From JABDMH01 sp965223215 (GTDB lineage Bacteria; Bacteroidota; Bacteroidia; Chitinophagales; Saprospiraceae), in the NCBI GenBank assembly GCA_965223215.1, contig CBDCVZ010000010.1:2914001-2978000 (forward strand): DNA of 64,000 nucleotides, given 5' to 3'. The notes beneath the pieces were generated by a model, which was not told the origin of the DNA, searched no databases, and saw nothing but the letters and a program-made list of their open reading frames with translations. Shown in pieces: positions 1 to 10,114 of this stretch (the first letter of the stretch is position 1; each line of letters opens with the position of its first letter). The position numbers and the translations under genes are program-made.

Positions 1-2
1 GG

Positions 3-188
3 AAAGGTGACTGGATCTTCACCATCTACAACATTCTGGGAAGGAAGAATGCGCTAAACAGATATTATGGACCCAAAGAAAGTGGTGGAAACAATTTATT
101 CGCTGGGCCCCTAGCTGCCTATCAGCTATCAATCTTTGGAACACAGATCGTCTCACTGGGATATACCTTTCAATTTAGAAATACTTAG
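3..188 (+). CDS. TonB-dependent outer-membrane receptor, C-terminal fragment (5' end outside window)
   Basis: The third forward frame is open from the window edge to a TAG at 186-188 and encodes about 61 residues. It ends in an aromatic, alternating strand (GYTFQFRNT), the usual last beta-strand of Bacteroidota TonB-dependent/SusC-like barrels. The preceding segment (FTIYNILGRKNALNRYYGP) resembles the final hairpin of such barrels. Known for the family: outer-membrane import of glycans or iron complexes driven by TonB. The substrate cannot be judged from this piece. The glycosidase genes that follow are on the other strand, so a polysaccharide-utilisation link is only inferred. Confidence 0.6.
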   Translation, partial: KGDWIFTIYNILGRKNALNRYYGPKESGGNNLFAGPLAAYQLSIFGTQIVSLGYTFQFRNT

Positions 189-293
189 TTGCCTCAGAAA
201 AGTTACGGTTCTGAAATATCGCCAGCACTTGTAAGGAGCCAGTCAATCTACTACAGTGGCTAAGTAGAAAACTACATTTTCACTCCGACTGGA

Positions 294-1709
294 TCAGCGA
301 CCCGGTGGTCCCACTTCTATGGCAGTGTTGTCTAAAACCAATACCCAATCATTTCCGCGAAACCGGCTCGGTGCCTTGAAGGTTTGAGACTTATTGCAGA
401 TATACTCACCGATTAACGTGCTTTCTCCATTTCTACAATTAAACCACCACGCTTTGGCACGAGGCCAGTTGCACAGGGTGAGATCAAGTTTGACCTCCTT
501 CCCCACCGGTAAATAGACCATCACATAATTTCTGCCTCGCGTGGCCACATTGTATTCGGTTTCAGGCATGTAGCCATTTTGTATGATTTGCTGAAATGGA
601 ATGCGATCAAGATGTGACCTACTTTCCATTAGTTTTCGCACCCATAGCATATCCCAGGCTCCGGAAAGGTCGAGGTCGTCATACCAGTAGTGCCGGGCCC
701 ATCTAGTCGGCACATGTGCAGGAGCATTCATTTGCCACACTGAATGACATCCGTAAGTATGTCCAAAAGCTCCGGAAAAAAGTGACCAGTAGGCCGCTTG
801 ACGTACATCTGCATCATCAAACCAACCAAATCGTTCATAGTCCCAGCCCACTGGAAAATGCTCGTACCGTGGTTCGCCATCTAAAACTGGCTTGACAGGT
901 TGCATTTGATAATCGGGAATCAACCAGCGAATGTAGGCCGCATAAGATCGCTGACCATGGCTGGTCTGAACCATATTGAAATCCAGCCAATGCTCCTGGT
1001 GAAACCATTGAGATGAACTGTGTGCCCCATTGGGATGAAATGTCATTAAGTGGTTTTGGTCCTGTTGTTTTATTCCATTTGCCATCGCCACCCAGATGGG
1101 ATTCTTGGCTTCACTGCCGGGACGATCAGCCCCCAGGAGCCAAATGATGTTCGGAAAGTTGCGATATCTTTCACCCAGCACGGTCCCATAGTAATGAGCT
1201 TTTGGTTCATCAAATATTTCCGGACCCAGCCCATGTCTTCGATCTACTTTATCTCCCCAGGTCGGCACCAGACCAATGAACATCCCTTTTTCTTCTGCTG
1301 TACGAATAATCCAATCCACATGGGCAAAGTACGGCTCGTTTATCTGCATAGGGTCTTGGTCTACCAGGGGAAGATGACCCTCCGCATTGGGTGTGTGCAA
1401 TCCATCCAATTCAGCAAGAATGACCGCTTGAATGACGGTAAAGCCCTTCTGCCTTCGATTCTCCAAATATCGTTCGGCGTCTGTTTTGGAAAGACGGTGA
1501 AATAATTCCCAAGCTGTGTCACCGAGCCAAAAAAATGGGGTGCCATCCTCAAAAACCAGAAATCGCCTATTTTCCGAAACCCTCAATTTCCCGTGATTAA
1601 TATCAAGGGCCGGACCTGTCCAAATCATTTCCTGAGCCAGGTTCATTTGGACAATGAATAGGCACTTCAGCACTAGCAATAATCTTACGATCATCATAAA
1701 AGAGTGCAA
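294..1709 (-). CDS. Secreted GH140-like glycosidase (DUF4038 / apiosidase-like)
   Basis: This 471-residue protein has an N-terminal signal peptide (residues 1-25, cleavage near AQE). The opening motif FEDGTPFFWLGDTAWELFHR is the hallmark of the DUF4038/apiosidase-like TIM barrel (GH140 and relatives). Segments LLGADRPG (about 191-198) and LDGEPRYE (about 276-283) sit at strand ends where this fold carries its catalytic acids; that role is inferred. The last 90 residues form a small beta domain of the 'putative collagen-binding' type usual in the family. GH140 enzymes cleave apiose from pectic rhamnogalacturonan II, but many relatives have other substrates, so specificity is open. The gene is monocistronic, with a patatin-like gene downstream on the same strand. 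Confidence 0.8.
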   Translation of the reverse strand: MHSFMMIVRLLLVLKCLFIVQMNLAQEMIWTGPALDINHGKLRVSENRRFLVFEDGTPFFWLGDTAWELFHRLSKTDAERYLENRRQKGFTVIQAVILAELDGLHTPNAEGHLPLVDQDPMQINEPYFAHVDWIIRTAEEKGMFIGLVPTWGDKVDRRHGLGPEIFDEPKAHYYGTVLGERYRNFPNIIWLLGADRPGSEAKNPIWVAMANGIKQQDQNHLMTFHPNGAHSSSQWFHQEHWLDFNMVQTSHGQRSYAAYIRWLIPDYQMQPVKPVLDGEPRYEHFPVGWDYERFGWFDDADVRQAAYWSLFSGAFGHTYGCHSVWQMNAPAHVPTRWARHYWYDDLDLSGAWDMLWVRKLMESRSHLDRIPFQQIIQNGYMPETEYNVATRGRNYVMVYLPVGKEVKLDLTLCNWPRAKAWWFNCRNGESTLIGEYICNKSQTFKAPSRFRGNDWVLVLDNTAIEVGPPGR

Positions 1710-1800
1710 ATTACCAAATTCTCCCTGCTATGAGCGGATGATGAACCTGGTTCGATTACGAAACGCCAACCACCCACCAAATATTTAACCCCACACCAGA

Positions 1801-4074
1801 TCAGAACCGGTGACCGATCGAAAGGAAAGTTTTGATGCCACGACTTACGATTCTATCCGTTTTAGTTGGTAATGAGAATGTCAACTTAATAGGACCGATG
1901 AAAGACTGATATCCCACTGTGAAACCAAATCCCAATAAATTCAAATTATGATCTACCGACCTCTCGAGATTATCAATCGATCGAAAAACACCGTAGTTAG
2001 TACTTGCTCTCAACATGAGCAATCTTCCAATGGATCGTTGCAACGCCAAAGCACCACCAAAGGCACGTGCCGCCACAAGCTCATTGGCTTCTAATCCAAA
2101 AAATGGAAGGCTTCGACGGCCTAAAGATTCTGGCGCTCCTACTAAATAAAAATCGCCAAAAGAATTACTTGGATTATTAACAAAGCCAAAAAAAGGATTA
2201 ATAATAAGCGAGAATTTTGCATTCAGAGGCACAAAATGCTTGGCTACAAAACTAAATTTAAAGTAAGGATCTACTTTAAAAACACTTTCTGCATCAAAGT
2301 CTAAGTTAGCATTTGTATCCGCTAAGGTATAACTTCGATTATTTAGCACTTTAGCCTCAGCCTCCAAAATCCATCCCCTTCTAGGAAAAATATTCCGGTC
2401 CAGTGAATTAACCGAAAACGCAAGGTAAGGATTCAGGTTTTTATAGTTTAATTTGCCAAATCCAGGACTTATTCCTGACCGTGGTCTAAACAATAAATTT
2501 TCTTGTTGAATACCAGCGCGCAATCTTAAATTATCACCCATTCTATATTGCCACTGTAGATCAAAAATGGACTCGGTTAATTTAAATTCCTGGACGGCAA
2601 TTCGATTTTCAAACAAAGGTATGCGGTCTCGGTTTAATCTCAGCTCCGCTGAAACGGACATTTTCTTGTTTTTGGTCAAATATTTTAGATAGTTAAACCT
2701 CAACCGATAATTATCGGTTAATTTAACCACCCCCACCAAACGCGAACCAGGCATCAATAGATTTCTCCCAATCATCCCCACTAAAAACCCTGCCTCGTGA
2801 TAACTATCATAATTAATGGCGGCCTTGAGAATTGTAGCTGGTTTTTCAGCAACCTGCAAGTTCAAGGCCAGTGTTCGCTCGGAGTGCTCTGTTAGAGAAT
2901 AAGTCACTTTGTCGTAGGCATTAGTACCAAAGATCCGATCAACACCGTCTTCGATATTCTGAATGGTTATGGGGATCCCCAAAGGAAGATCCAATTGTCC
3001 GATTATTTCTGAGGCGGACCGATGACTGCTTCCCATCACCCGCACTGTATCAATGACCAGACGGCTTGGACTCCGGAGGGGTTGAATCTTTGGCCTTTCA
3101 GCAAAATCAGCCAGCGAATCCATGAGATCAAGAATTTGGGGAAGCATTCGACGGGCTGCCTTTTCTCCTTGATACATGATCGAATCGGCCAAATAAAATT
3201 GCGCTGCCGAATACTCACGCAGGTCGGGTTCGATATAGATATCACAGATAGACAATTGCTCCTCTGCATCTTCAATTCCCTGCAAGAAGAGTGATTGTAA
3301 GAGCAATTCAGATAATCCCCCTAGTTCTTCAATCTCCGCCTTTAATCTACCCGTGTAAACACCAATAACAACATCTGCACCCATATCGACCACTTCTCGC
3401 ACCGCAAAATTATGAACCAATCCCCCATCTACCAGCAACAGCCGATCATCTCTGATGGGTGTAAAAACAGTCGGGATGGCCATACTGGTTCTCATGGCCT
3501 TCGCCAAGTTGCCCGTATCCAAAGTGATGGATTTGCCAGAAATCATATCGGTGGCATTGCATACAAAGGGTATGGGAAACTCCCTAAATGATGGTTGCCG
3601 GAGGGCCGGTAAAGTCAATCTGGTCAATAACTTAGAAATCTGCTGACCTTCTACGAGGCCACTCGGTACTTTAACCCTGAGTTTTTCGAAATCAAATTCG
3701 GCGAGCTGATTTTCAAAGAACGGCTTTTCCTCAAACAGTACTTTTCGCAGCGGAATTCGATCACTCAAGACCTCATCCCAATCGAGGGAGGAAATGATAC
3801 GCTCTAAGGTATCTGCCCGATATCCGATGGCATAAAGGCCTCCGATGATGCTGCCCATGCTGGTGCCAGTGATATAATCTGGCTCTAGGCCGACCTCCTC
3901 CAGCACTTTTAAGACACCTACATGGGCCATGCCTTTGGCACCTCCACCACTCAGCACCAACCCAATCTCAGGACGAATCTTGCTCGTATCCATTTTCGCA
4001 GGTGAAGGTTGCGCCAAACCTGGCACTTCGAAAGCGAATAAATACAAAATCAAGGAGGAAATAATAATTCGCAT
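1801..4074 (-). CDS. Patatin-like phospholipase fused to POTRA and outer-membrane barrel (type Vd autotransporter-like)
   Basis: The 757-residue protein has a signal peptide (1-22) and then a patatin lipase domain (about 36-310): oxyanion loop GGGAKG (43-48), nucleophile elbow GTSMG (Ser72) and the Asp of DGGLVHNF (about 215). A POTRA-like segment (about 325-395) and a C-terminal beta-barrel of Omp85/surface-antigen type (about 400-757) follow, ending in Phe as barrels do. Family knowledge: PlpD-type proteins place a lipid hydrolase at the outer membrane with the barrel as anchor or exporter. All catalytic residues are present, so activity is likely. Codon use looks like that of the neighbours. 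Very common in Bacteroidota. Confidence 0.88.
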   Translation of the reverse strand: MRIIISSLILYLFAFEVPGLAQPSPAKMDTSKIRPEIGLVLSGGGAKGMAHVGVLKVLEEVGLEPDYITGTSMGSIIGGLYAIGYRADTLERIISSLDWDEVLSDRIPLRKVLFEEKPFFENQLAEFDFEKLRVKVPSGLVEGQQISKLLTRLTLPALRQPSFREFPIPFVCNATDMISGKSITLDTGNLAKAMRTSMAIPTVFTPIRDDRLLLVDGGLVHNFAVREVVDMGADVVIGVYTGRLKAEIEELGGLSELLLQSLFLQGIEDAEEQLSICDIYIEPDLREYSAAQFYLADSIMYQGEKAARRMLPQILDLMDSLADFAERPKIQPLRSPSRLVIDTVRVMGSSHRSASEIIGQLDLPLGIPITIQNIEDGVDRIFGTNAYDKVTYSLTEHSERTLALNLQVAEKPATILKAAINYDSYHEAGFLVGMIGRNLLMPGSRLVGVVKLTDNYRLRFNYLKYLTKNKKMSVSAELRLNRDRIPLFENRIAVQEFKLTESIFDLQWQYRMGDNLRLRAGIQQENLLFRPRSGISPGFGKLNYKNLNPYLAFSVNSLDRNIFPRRGWILEAEAKVLNNRSYTLADTNANLDFDAESVFKVDPYFKFSFVAKHFVPLNAKFSLIINPFFGFVNNPSNSFGDFYLVGAPESLGRRSLPFFGLEANELVAARAFGGALALQRSIGRLLMLRASTNYGVFRSIDNLERSVDHNLNLLGFGFTVGYQSFIGPIKLTFSLPTKTDRIVSRGIKTFLSIGHRF

Positions 4075-4304
4075 CAGTCATTCGGGGATACTAAGAACTC
4101 CAAAGATAGATTTACTTAATTCCAAAAGCAAAGTCAGCAATCCTTCCCTTTTTGCTTTTCCATTTTGGTCTGTATACATTCTGCCTACGCCCTGTTGCGA
4201 TCGAGAAGCGTTGGTCTTTTCAACCGTAAAGTTTTCTTTTGGGCTGGTGACGTTTCGCTACTCCAGCCATACAATCACCTACTTCAGGAACCTTAGTGGA
4301 AAGC

Positions 4305-5099
4305 TCAGGGATCGCACCCGTCCATATGAATTTCAAAGAGAGCACCAATTTCAAGAGAAAAATTGGGAAGCAGCGATACTTCGTTACCAGCAGCGAACAT
4401 CACCGAGTTTCCAGAGGGAATGGTTCCAGTAGAAGTCACGCTGGAATCGGCCTGATATTTTCCATCTTGAATGGGTGAATTGTCAACGGTCCGACTTGAC
4501 TGACAAAGCTCGATTACTCCGGTGATCAGGTTCAACGGCTGAGCATTAAAAGGTGCTTGAGTTTGAAAAGAAGCAATAATCGTGGTGAGGCCCATGCCGC
4601 CAATTTTCCATTGCAAACCAGCTCCTTGCCCTGGGTCGATCAGACCTGAGATTTTAAATCTTCCTAACCTATGCCATTGCATATTTTGATTGATCATTGC
4701 TACCCGAGTGTTAATGGTCGTGGCATCCGGCGAGGGACCGTCCAAATTAATGACCACCATATCACTGATTAGAGAAACTGAAGTACTACTCTCGTAATTT
4801 GATTGCGTAATTGTCGTATTAGATCCCGATCCATCGCTGGGACCAAAACTGCAAAATCCATTTACTGATTCCAAACTCGGGCTGTTGAAATTGGTATGAT
4901 CATAATTCAACACGAAATCAGATCCTGCCAGATAAATATTATCTGGGTTTGCTGATGTACGAACCAGATAAATGTCAAAATAAAAATCCTGGCCAGAGAT
5001 CACTTGATTTTCCACTGCCAATGTCACTTCTAATTGCGCAGGTAAGGCCAATGGCATTAAAAGGCTTAACCAACTCACAAAGAACTGCAAATGGATCAT
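4305..5099 (-). CDS. Secreted protein with cohesin-like N-terminal domain and repeat-type C-terminal domain
   Basis: The frame opens at 5162, but the ATG at 5099 is preferred because it places a signal peptide (MIHLQFFVSWLSLLMPLALP) at the N-terminus. The first ~190 mature residues match the N-terminal domain of the next gene (5225-6316): NQVISGQDFYFDIYL versus NQAINGNDYTFDIYI, then IYL..SDF.L and LGRFK(I/M)(S/T)G. The last ~70 residues form a beta-stack (GNSVMFAAGNEVSLLPNFSL...GALFEIHMDGC) seen in many Bacteroidota surface proteins. No T9SS domain is visible. Function unknown; with its paralogue it probably acts at the cell surface. Confidence 0.7.
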   Translation of the reverse strand: MIHLQFFVSWLSLLMPLALPAQLEVTLAVENQVISGQDFYFDIYLVRTSANPDNIYLAGSDFVLNYDHTNFNSPSLESVNGFCSFGPSDGSGSNTTITQSNYESSTSVSLISDMVVINLDGPSPDATTINTRVAMINQNMQWHRLGRFKISGLIDPGQGAGLQWKIGGMGLTTIIASFQTQAPFNAQPLNLITGVIELCQSSRTVDNSPIQDGKYQADSSVTSTGTIPSGNSVMFAAGNEVSLLPNFSLEIGALFEIHMDGCDP

Positions 5100-5224
5100 T
5101 CTGGCAGCATGCGGCTGTAGGGCTTTGGCGATGATTCCTAAACTTGACATGTGATGATGCAAGGGGTTGAATTTCCTAGTTTATTTTTCTTTTATTCCAC
5201 ATCGATATGATACACCCTCAAAAC

Positions 5225-6316
5225 TCAATGCTTGACAAACTTAAATTGGCGGCCAGCCACCAGTAGGAAGTAGGTCCCATTGGCCAGGTTACTAACCTCA
5301 ACCTGACCATTTTGAATGATACCTTTTGACTTGTTCTTACCCAGTACATCAGATATGATGAACTCATGCCCACTGCCCGACTTAATAATTAAGATGTCAT
5401 TTACTGGATTCGGAAAGATGCCAACATCCACCTGATGATAATCAATGTTGATGATGGGACTGTAAGACCAAGAACCATCAAAATCAATTTGCTTTAGACG
5501 ATAGTGATTGCTCCCCGGACTGGGAAATTGATCGACGTATCGGTATTCTGATACTTCCCACGTATTTCCCCGACCCAAAACATGATCTAGAAATTGCCAG
5601 GAAGCCTGGTCACTTGAAAGACGCTCCACATTAAAACCTTGATTTTCAATCTCGGTTTGTGTACGCCACTCGAGCAGCACATCATTGCGTTCGGTGAGGG
5701 TTCCATCAAAAGATATTAGTTCGATGGGTAATATCATTTCTGGAGGATCAAGGGCATTATAACTGATCGTAGCAGCATCAAACTCGGGCGCATCATTCTC
5801 GTAAATACCGACCACGGTTTTCGGATTTGCGGTGGTTCGCCATTGTAAACCAACTGATCCTCCAATCATTCCAGTCATCTTAAAGCGACCCAAGCAGTGT
5901 GAGGTTGCACCGTCAATTTTCGCGAGCCGCTCATCGAATGCTGATTGTGAATTGGGCCCGGGAATATTCAGATTAATAAAAATATCTGCACCATTGATAC
6001 TCGGTGCGGTATTGTCAAAGTAATTTGCTCTTACTAGAGTTGGGTCTGCGATCGAAGATACAAATGTACAAGACCCAGGTGACGCACCAGGCACCTTTGA
6101 AATAGTGGGGTTGGCAAAGGATTGCTCATTAAAAGTCAGGTTGAAATCCGAAATTCCGAGATAAATATCTTCACTGCCAAATTCTCTTCTAATGTATATG
6201 TCAAAGGTATAATCATTGCCATTAATCGCCTGATTCTTAACGGTCAATTCTGCCACTTGCGCCCAGGCCTGCATACAAGAAAGCAAAAGAATGATGAAAA
6301 AGAATGATCTGGGCAT
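5225..6316 (-). CDS. Secreted protein with T9SS type A sorting domain (paralogue of 4305-5099)
   Basis: The 363-residue protein has a signal peptide (1-19, ending QAWAQ). Residues 20-190 are an immunoglobulin/cohesin-like domain shared with the adjacent paralogue. Residues 195-290 form a second beta domain (PIELISFDGTLTERNDVLLE, a frequent lead-in in T9SS cargo). Residues 300-363 are a type A sorting domain (VGIFPNPVNDILII ... GTYFLLVAG..FKFVKH). T9SS substrates cross the outer membrane and are released or surface-anchored. The two genes look like a tandem duplication with different C-terminal modules, so one copy carries a T9SS tag and the other a different end. Biological role unknown. Confidence 0.8.
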   Translation of the reverse strand: MPRSFFFIILLLSCMQAWAQVAELTVKNQAINGNDYTFDIYIRREFGSEDIYLGISDFNLTFNEQSFANPTISKVPGASPGSCTFVSSIADPTLVRANYFDNTAPSINGADIFINLNIPGPNSQSAFDERLAKIDGATSHCLGRFKMTGMIGGSVGLQWRTTANPKTVVGIYENDAPEFDAATISYNALDPPEMILPIELISFDGTLTERNDVLLEWRTQTEIENQGFNVERLSSDQASWQFLDHVLGRGNTWEVSEYRYVDQFPSPGSNHYRLKQIDFDGSWSYSPIINIDYHQVDVGIFPNPVNDILIIKSGSGHEFIISDVLGKNKSKGIIQNGQVEVSNLANGTYFLLVAGRQFKFVKH

Positions 6317-6327
6317 GGGTGGTTTGT

Positions 6328-9300
6328 TTAATTTGAAATCTCTTCGAATTTATTTCTGTTGTTCCAGGTGGTGATGCGATCGATGGCATTAGTGACTCCA
6401 TCCAAATTGGTGTCGCTGCCCAAATAATTCAGCATGTTTCTGTCATTCCAGGTCTCAATGCGATCAACCGCATTGATCACGCCATCGGTATCCGTGTCAC
6501 CAGACCAAAGACAGTTGACCCCATTCAGACTAGTTAATGGATTCGAGCCATTGATGGCCAAATTGCCATTGGAAAAATCAAAATAGGAAATGGCAAAGTC
6601 ACCCATTACTTCAGCGGTATCTGAAATAATGCGCAAGTGATTTCTATGTTGGAGCAGGATAAAATATTTTCCCTCCGGATGAGAAAAATGCAAAGAAGAA
6701 ATGCCGTCAGAAGCTACCACGTCACCATCTCTTTGTAGCAGGGCCGAGGTTGATTCGATTTTGTTCGTCCAATCATGGGCATCACGCAATTCAATCCATA
6801 CCCAATCGACGATGCCATCTGGACCGGTCACATCGAAAACACTATCGTGACAAGTTTTTTGATCGGGATAAGGTGACACTGTTGGAATAAAATCTAAAAC
6901 CCTTAAATCATCACGCATGAGACCTTCTTCCCCGGCATGCGGATTCGAAAAGGCTCCTTCCAGAAACATGGTTAAGCCAAGGTCAAATTCATCGCAGGAC
7001 TTGATGAGTTTGGCGTCACCCCAATCTGCGTGGTCGGAGGAAATACCATCACCTGCGCCCGTTACTATGAGCTTCAACTCATTCACACCCATGACATCAA
7101 TAGCAATGGGAACAGGATCATCCGCTCCCGTGAGGACACTACTTTGATATACTAGCACGTCATCCAACCAGACTTCAAATTCGACAGACCCCCTGTGGGC
7201 TACTTCATCATCAACTCCGACATTGGCTCGAAACGATTCATACCCACCACCTTGAAGGTCATAAACAATTTCAGAAGGGGCATGCACTCCAAGTCCTCTG
7301 ACGTAAGGAAGTCGATTAATCTTTATCGTTGATCCATCTCCCGACGGCGTTTCGCCGTTACTCATATCTATCTCTACTGGACCGAATCCATTGGTAGCGC
7401 TTTGCCAGGTAAGATCTGTAAGATACACCGTGTAGCAATCGGGCTCTTTGAGCCCGTCAATCCACTGTTCAAGAACCTGGATGTAGGCATCATCAACTTC
7501 GTTCTTGGCCAGGGGAGGCATTGCTGTTTCTCCCGTAATATGATCGCGTTGCCAGAGTTGAGACTTTTGCTTGTCGCGTGGCATAATGATGACTTCACCA
7601 GAAGGAGTATTTCTGCTAACTCCAGCTGTTCCGATCAGGTTCTTATTCAAAATCGGTGTCGAAAATCGGGCATCAAACGCAGCCTCCACTCCGTCAGGTC
7701 GGTGGCAGTGCACACAATTCATATCGAGATAGGAAGATATTCTGAGGTCAATATGTGCCGATTCATCATCAATAGCCACCGATTGTGGAATCGATGGTAT
7801 CATGGCTTGGGTCAGTGAATTGCCAAAAATTGCTTCCGATTCCCAGGCACTAAGTTGGACGTGACTAATCGAGCTTGATTTAAGACCCAGCACCGACCCA
7901 GCATTCGGGTTGTGGCAGGTAATACACTGCGATCTACTGGGAAAATTCCATATCTGTGTATGATCATGACCGTTTTCGAGCGTGACCTCATATTGAGCAG
8001 TATCACCGAAAGTCAGGAGGTTAGCATCTGTTTGCGCTTTATTCCATCGATAGGTCAAACCATAAACCTCACCTGGTCCGGTTACTACAATAAATCTGGT
8101 CTCGACACGATAGGTTGGACCGATTGGATTTTGAAAATCTACTGGTAGCTCAAAATGTTTCAGGATGACCGTACCCGCAGGGAACTGCCAAGGTCCCTCC
8201 TCGGCAAATACGATTTGCTCTTCACTCGTACTATAAGTGCCATCATTTGGAATGGCAATCCATCTTGACTTTAAAGATCCGTCACTCCACAATTCTGTAT
8301 TGACATCGTAAGGTCGAAAGCCTGCAATCGGTGTCAAAGTATTTAGGTCTGAAAATGCTCCGAGTGAAGACAAGGTACTGGGAGGCTCGGCGGTCATAGA
8401 CGTGGCATGAAGTTTATAAATTAGGCCGCCATCCAAATCCGTTCCGTTTAGCTTCAGCACGTAGATATTTCCCTCAAAATCTGTAGAAATATTAGATATC
8501 CCATTCTTACCATTTGCTGACCCCGGTACGACCTGTACCAAATGATTTACTTGAAAATTAATGGGATCAAGGGTTGACAGATTGCGCTCCTCATGATCGC
8601 CATAGATGTAAAGGCCATCTAAGGCGGTAGAAAACTTCTGACCACGATATACGAAACCTCCGATGATGGCCCTTCCATCTGGCCTTAATATGGAATGCTC
8701 GGGTGGTTTATCATTCCCAATCAGCGGATTTGGCATGGGTTTCGGCCCTTGCTTATCTCCCTCCTGGTAAGGCCACTGCAAATTGTCGGCTTTGGCAATC
8801 GTACTGATTTCTTCTCTCGAACCCTGTCCAATATCACCGGTCCAAATCATATCTCCAATCGGATCATAGGTTGCTCGATGAGGGCTGCGGAGTCCGAGGG
8901 CATAGAACTCTTCCAAAACCGAGCCATCAGGATTCACCCATGGATTGTCGTTTGGGATGAAATACGCTTGAGAATAGCTACTATCTGGAGCCAGGGAATG
9001 TGGTCGCTGACTGGGCTGTTTTCTGATGGGATGACTTTTGGTGGGATCCATGTCAACATCAATTCTAAATAATCCTCCCAGGAGAAAGGAATCAATCTGC
9101 TGACTTGATCGAAACTGATCATTTGCACCTCCAAAATCTCCAATAGTGAAATATAGGAAGCCATCAGGTCCGAAAAACATACCACCTCCATTGTGCCAAC
9201 AATGGAGATCATATTGCTGAATCAGCACCAGCTCGTTTTCGAATTGCTCCAGGCCCTCGTTCCAAGTAAATCGTGAGAGCCGGAGAAAGGCATCACCGTG

Positions 9301-9780
9301 ACAGTTCCCTCCATCACCATCCGGATGATAGTGATAGAACAAATATAGATATCCCTTATTAGGTGACATTGGATCACCAAACTCCGGATGTAACACACCG
9401 TTCATCAATCCAGAATCTCCGTGGGTTCGGACCGAGTCGGAATGATCCAAAACCAGCTTCTTCACACTTATCGTGGTATCATTGGGAAGGTACCACACGT
9501 AACCTTGCTTTCCACCCACAAAAAATCCCGAGGTATCCGGAAGTTGCAACATAAAGAGAGGATCTGGAAAGGTAAGATTAGGATAGGCAACATCCATATA
9601 CCAGTCACCTCCTGGGCCAGGAGCAATCGGTGGAAAGGTGCCATTCATAAAGGGAGCAATCGCCGGAGCCATCGCAGGAGGCTTCAGAGCACTGAGCAAA
9701 AAGCCAATCGAAAAAAACAGGAAAACACCTGCATAACCAATAAATGCAGGTCTATCCCTACAGGGGGGTAAAGGATGCAT
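6328..9780 (-). CDS. Multidomain PQQ-type sugar dehydrogenase / diheme cytochrome c / NPCBM / dockerin-like protein
   Basis: The 1150-residue exported protein begins with a hydrophobic export segment (about 14-33). Residues ~70-440 form a six-bladed propeller of the soluble glucose/sorbosone dehydrogenase type (GEGD-like turns, FTIGDFGG, EEFYALGLRSPHRATYDP). Residues ~470-760 match the SO2930-type diheme region, with CITCH at 619-623 and CVHCH at 689-693. Residues ~775-910 are an NPCBM/NEW2 carbohydrate-binding domain (INRLPYVRGLGVHAPSEIVY). The C-terminus has two dockerin-like calcium loops (DTDTDGVINAVDR and DTNLDGVTNAIDR). The order suggests periplasmic or surface sugar oxidation with electrons passed to bound hemes. 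The reaction is inferred; the PQQ ligands were not individually verified. Confidence 0.82.
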   Translation of the reverse strand: MHPLPPCRDRPAFIGYAGVFLFFSIGFLLSALKPPAMAPAIAPFMNGTFPPIAPGPGGDWYMDVAYPNLTFPDPLFMLQLPDTSGFFVGGKQGYVWYLPNDTTISVKKLVLDHSDSVRTHGDSGLMNGVLHPEFGDPMSPNKGYLYLFYHYHPDGDGGNCHGDAFLRLSRFTWNEGLEQFENELVLIQQYDLHCWHNGGGMFFGPDGFLYFTIGDFGGANDQFRSSQQIDSFLLGGLFRIDVDMDPTKSHPIRKQPSQRPHSLAPDSSYSQAYFIPNDNPWVNPDGSVLEEFYALGLRSPHRATYDPIGDMIWTGDIGQGSREEISTIAKADNLQWPYQEGDKQGPKPMPNPLIGNDKPPEHSILRPDGRAIIGGFVYRGQKFSTALDGLYIYGDHEERNLSTLDPINFQVNHLVQVVPGSANGKNGISNISTDFEGNIYVLKLNGTDLDGGLIYKLHATSMTAEPPSTLSSLGAFSDLNTLTPIAGFRPYDVNTELWSDGSLKSRWIAIPNDGTYSTSEEQIVFAEEGPWQFPAGTVILKHFELPVDFQNPIGPTYRVETRFIVVTGPGEVYGLTYRWNKAQTDANLLTFGDTAQYEVTLENGHDHTQIWNFPSRSQCITCHNPNAGSVLGLKSSSISHVQLSAWESEAIFGNSLTQAMIPSIPQSVAIDDESAHIDLRISSYLDMNCVHCHRPDGVEAAFDARFSTPILNKNLIGTAGVSRNTPSGEVIIMPRDKQKSQLWQRDHITGETAMPPLAKNEVDDAYIQVLEQWIDGLKEPDCYTVYLTDLTWQSATNGFGPVEIDMSNGETPSGDGSTIKINRLPYVRGLGVHAPSEIVYDLQGGGYESFRANVGVDDEVAHRGSVEFEVWLDDVLVYQSSVLTGADDPVPIAIDVMGVNELKLIVTGAGDGISSDHADWGDAKLIKSCDEFDLGLTMFLEGAFSNPHAGEEGLMRDDLRVLDFIPTVSPYPDQKTCHDSVFDVTGPDGIVDWVWIELRDAHDWTNKIESTSALLQRDGDVVASDGISSLHFSHPEGKYFILLQHRNHLRIISDTAEVMGDFAISYFDFSNGNLAINGSNPLTSLNGVNCLWSGDTDTDGVINAVDRIETWNDRNMLNYLGSDTNLDGVTNAIDRITTWNNRNKFEEISN

Positions 9781-10114
9781 GAGTGTGCTTCAACAGTTTG
9801 AGTGTCAGGCAATTTACGTAAAAAAAAGTATGCAACCTAGCAGATGATTTACATAGCAAAATGGCATATACATACCAACCAGATGATCAATCCCCGTCCA
9901 GATTTTTCTTGGTCTGTATGATTTCCTTTGAACCTCCCATCTGCGTGGCATGACCCATTGCAAATGACCGATCATTCGTGCCGTACGGTGAGTAGCCTCC
10001 ATGGCTAGGCACTCCTTTCCGACCAAAATTTTACCTTGATTCTTGATTACCGCCCTGCAGGACTTAACTAAAAGACCTTTTGCACTACTTTGAGCGCGAA
10101 AGAAAAGCTGATCG
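9781..10114. other. 334-bp gap without a supported gene
   Basis: Nothing recognisable. A minus-strand open frame (9814-10227) crosses it but overlaps the 3' end of the next gene in another frame and has no family-like features. Confidence 0.4.
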
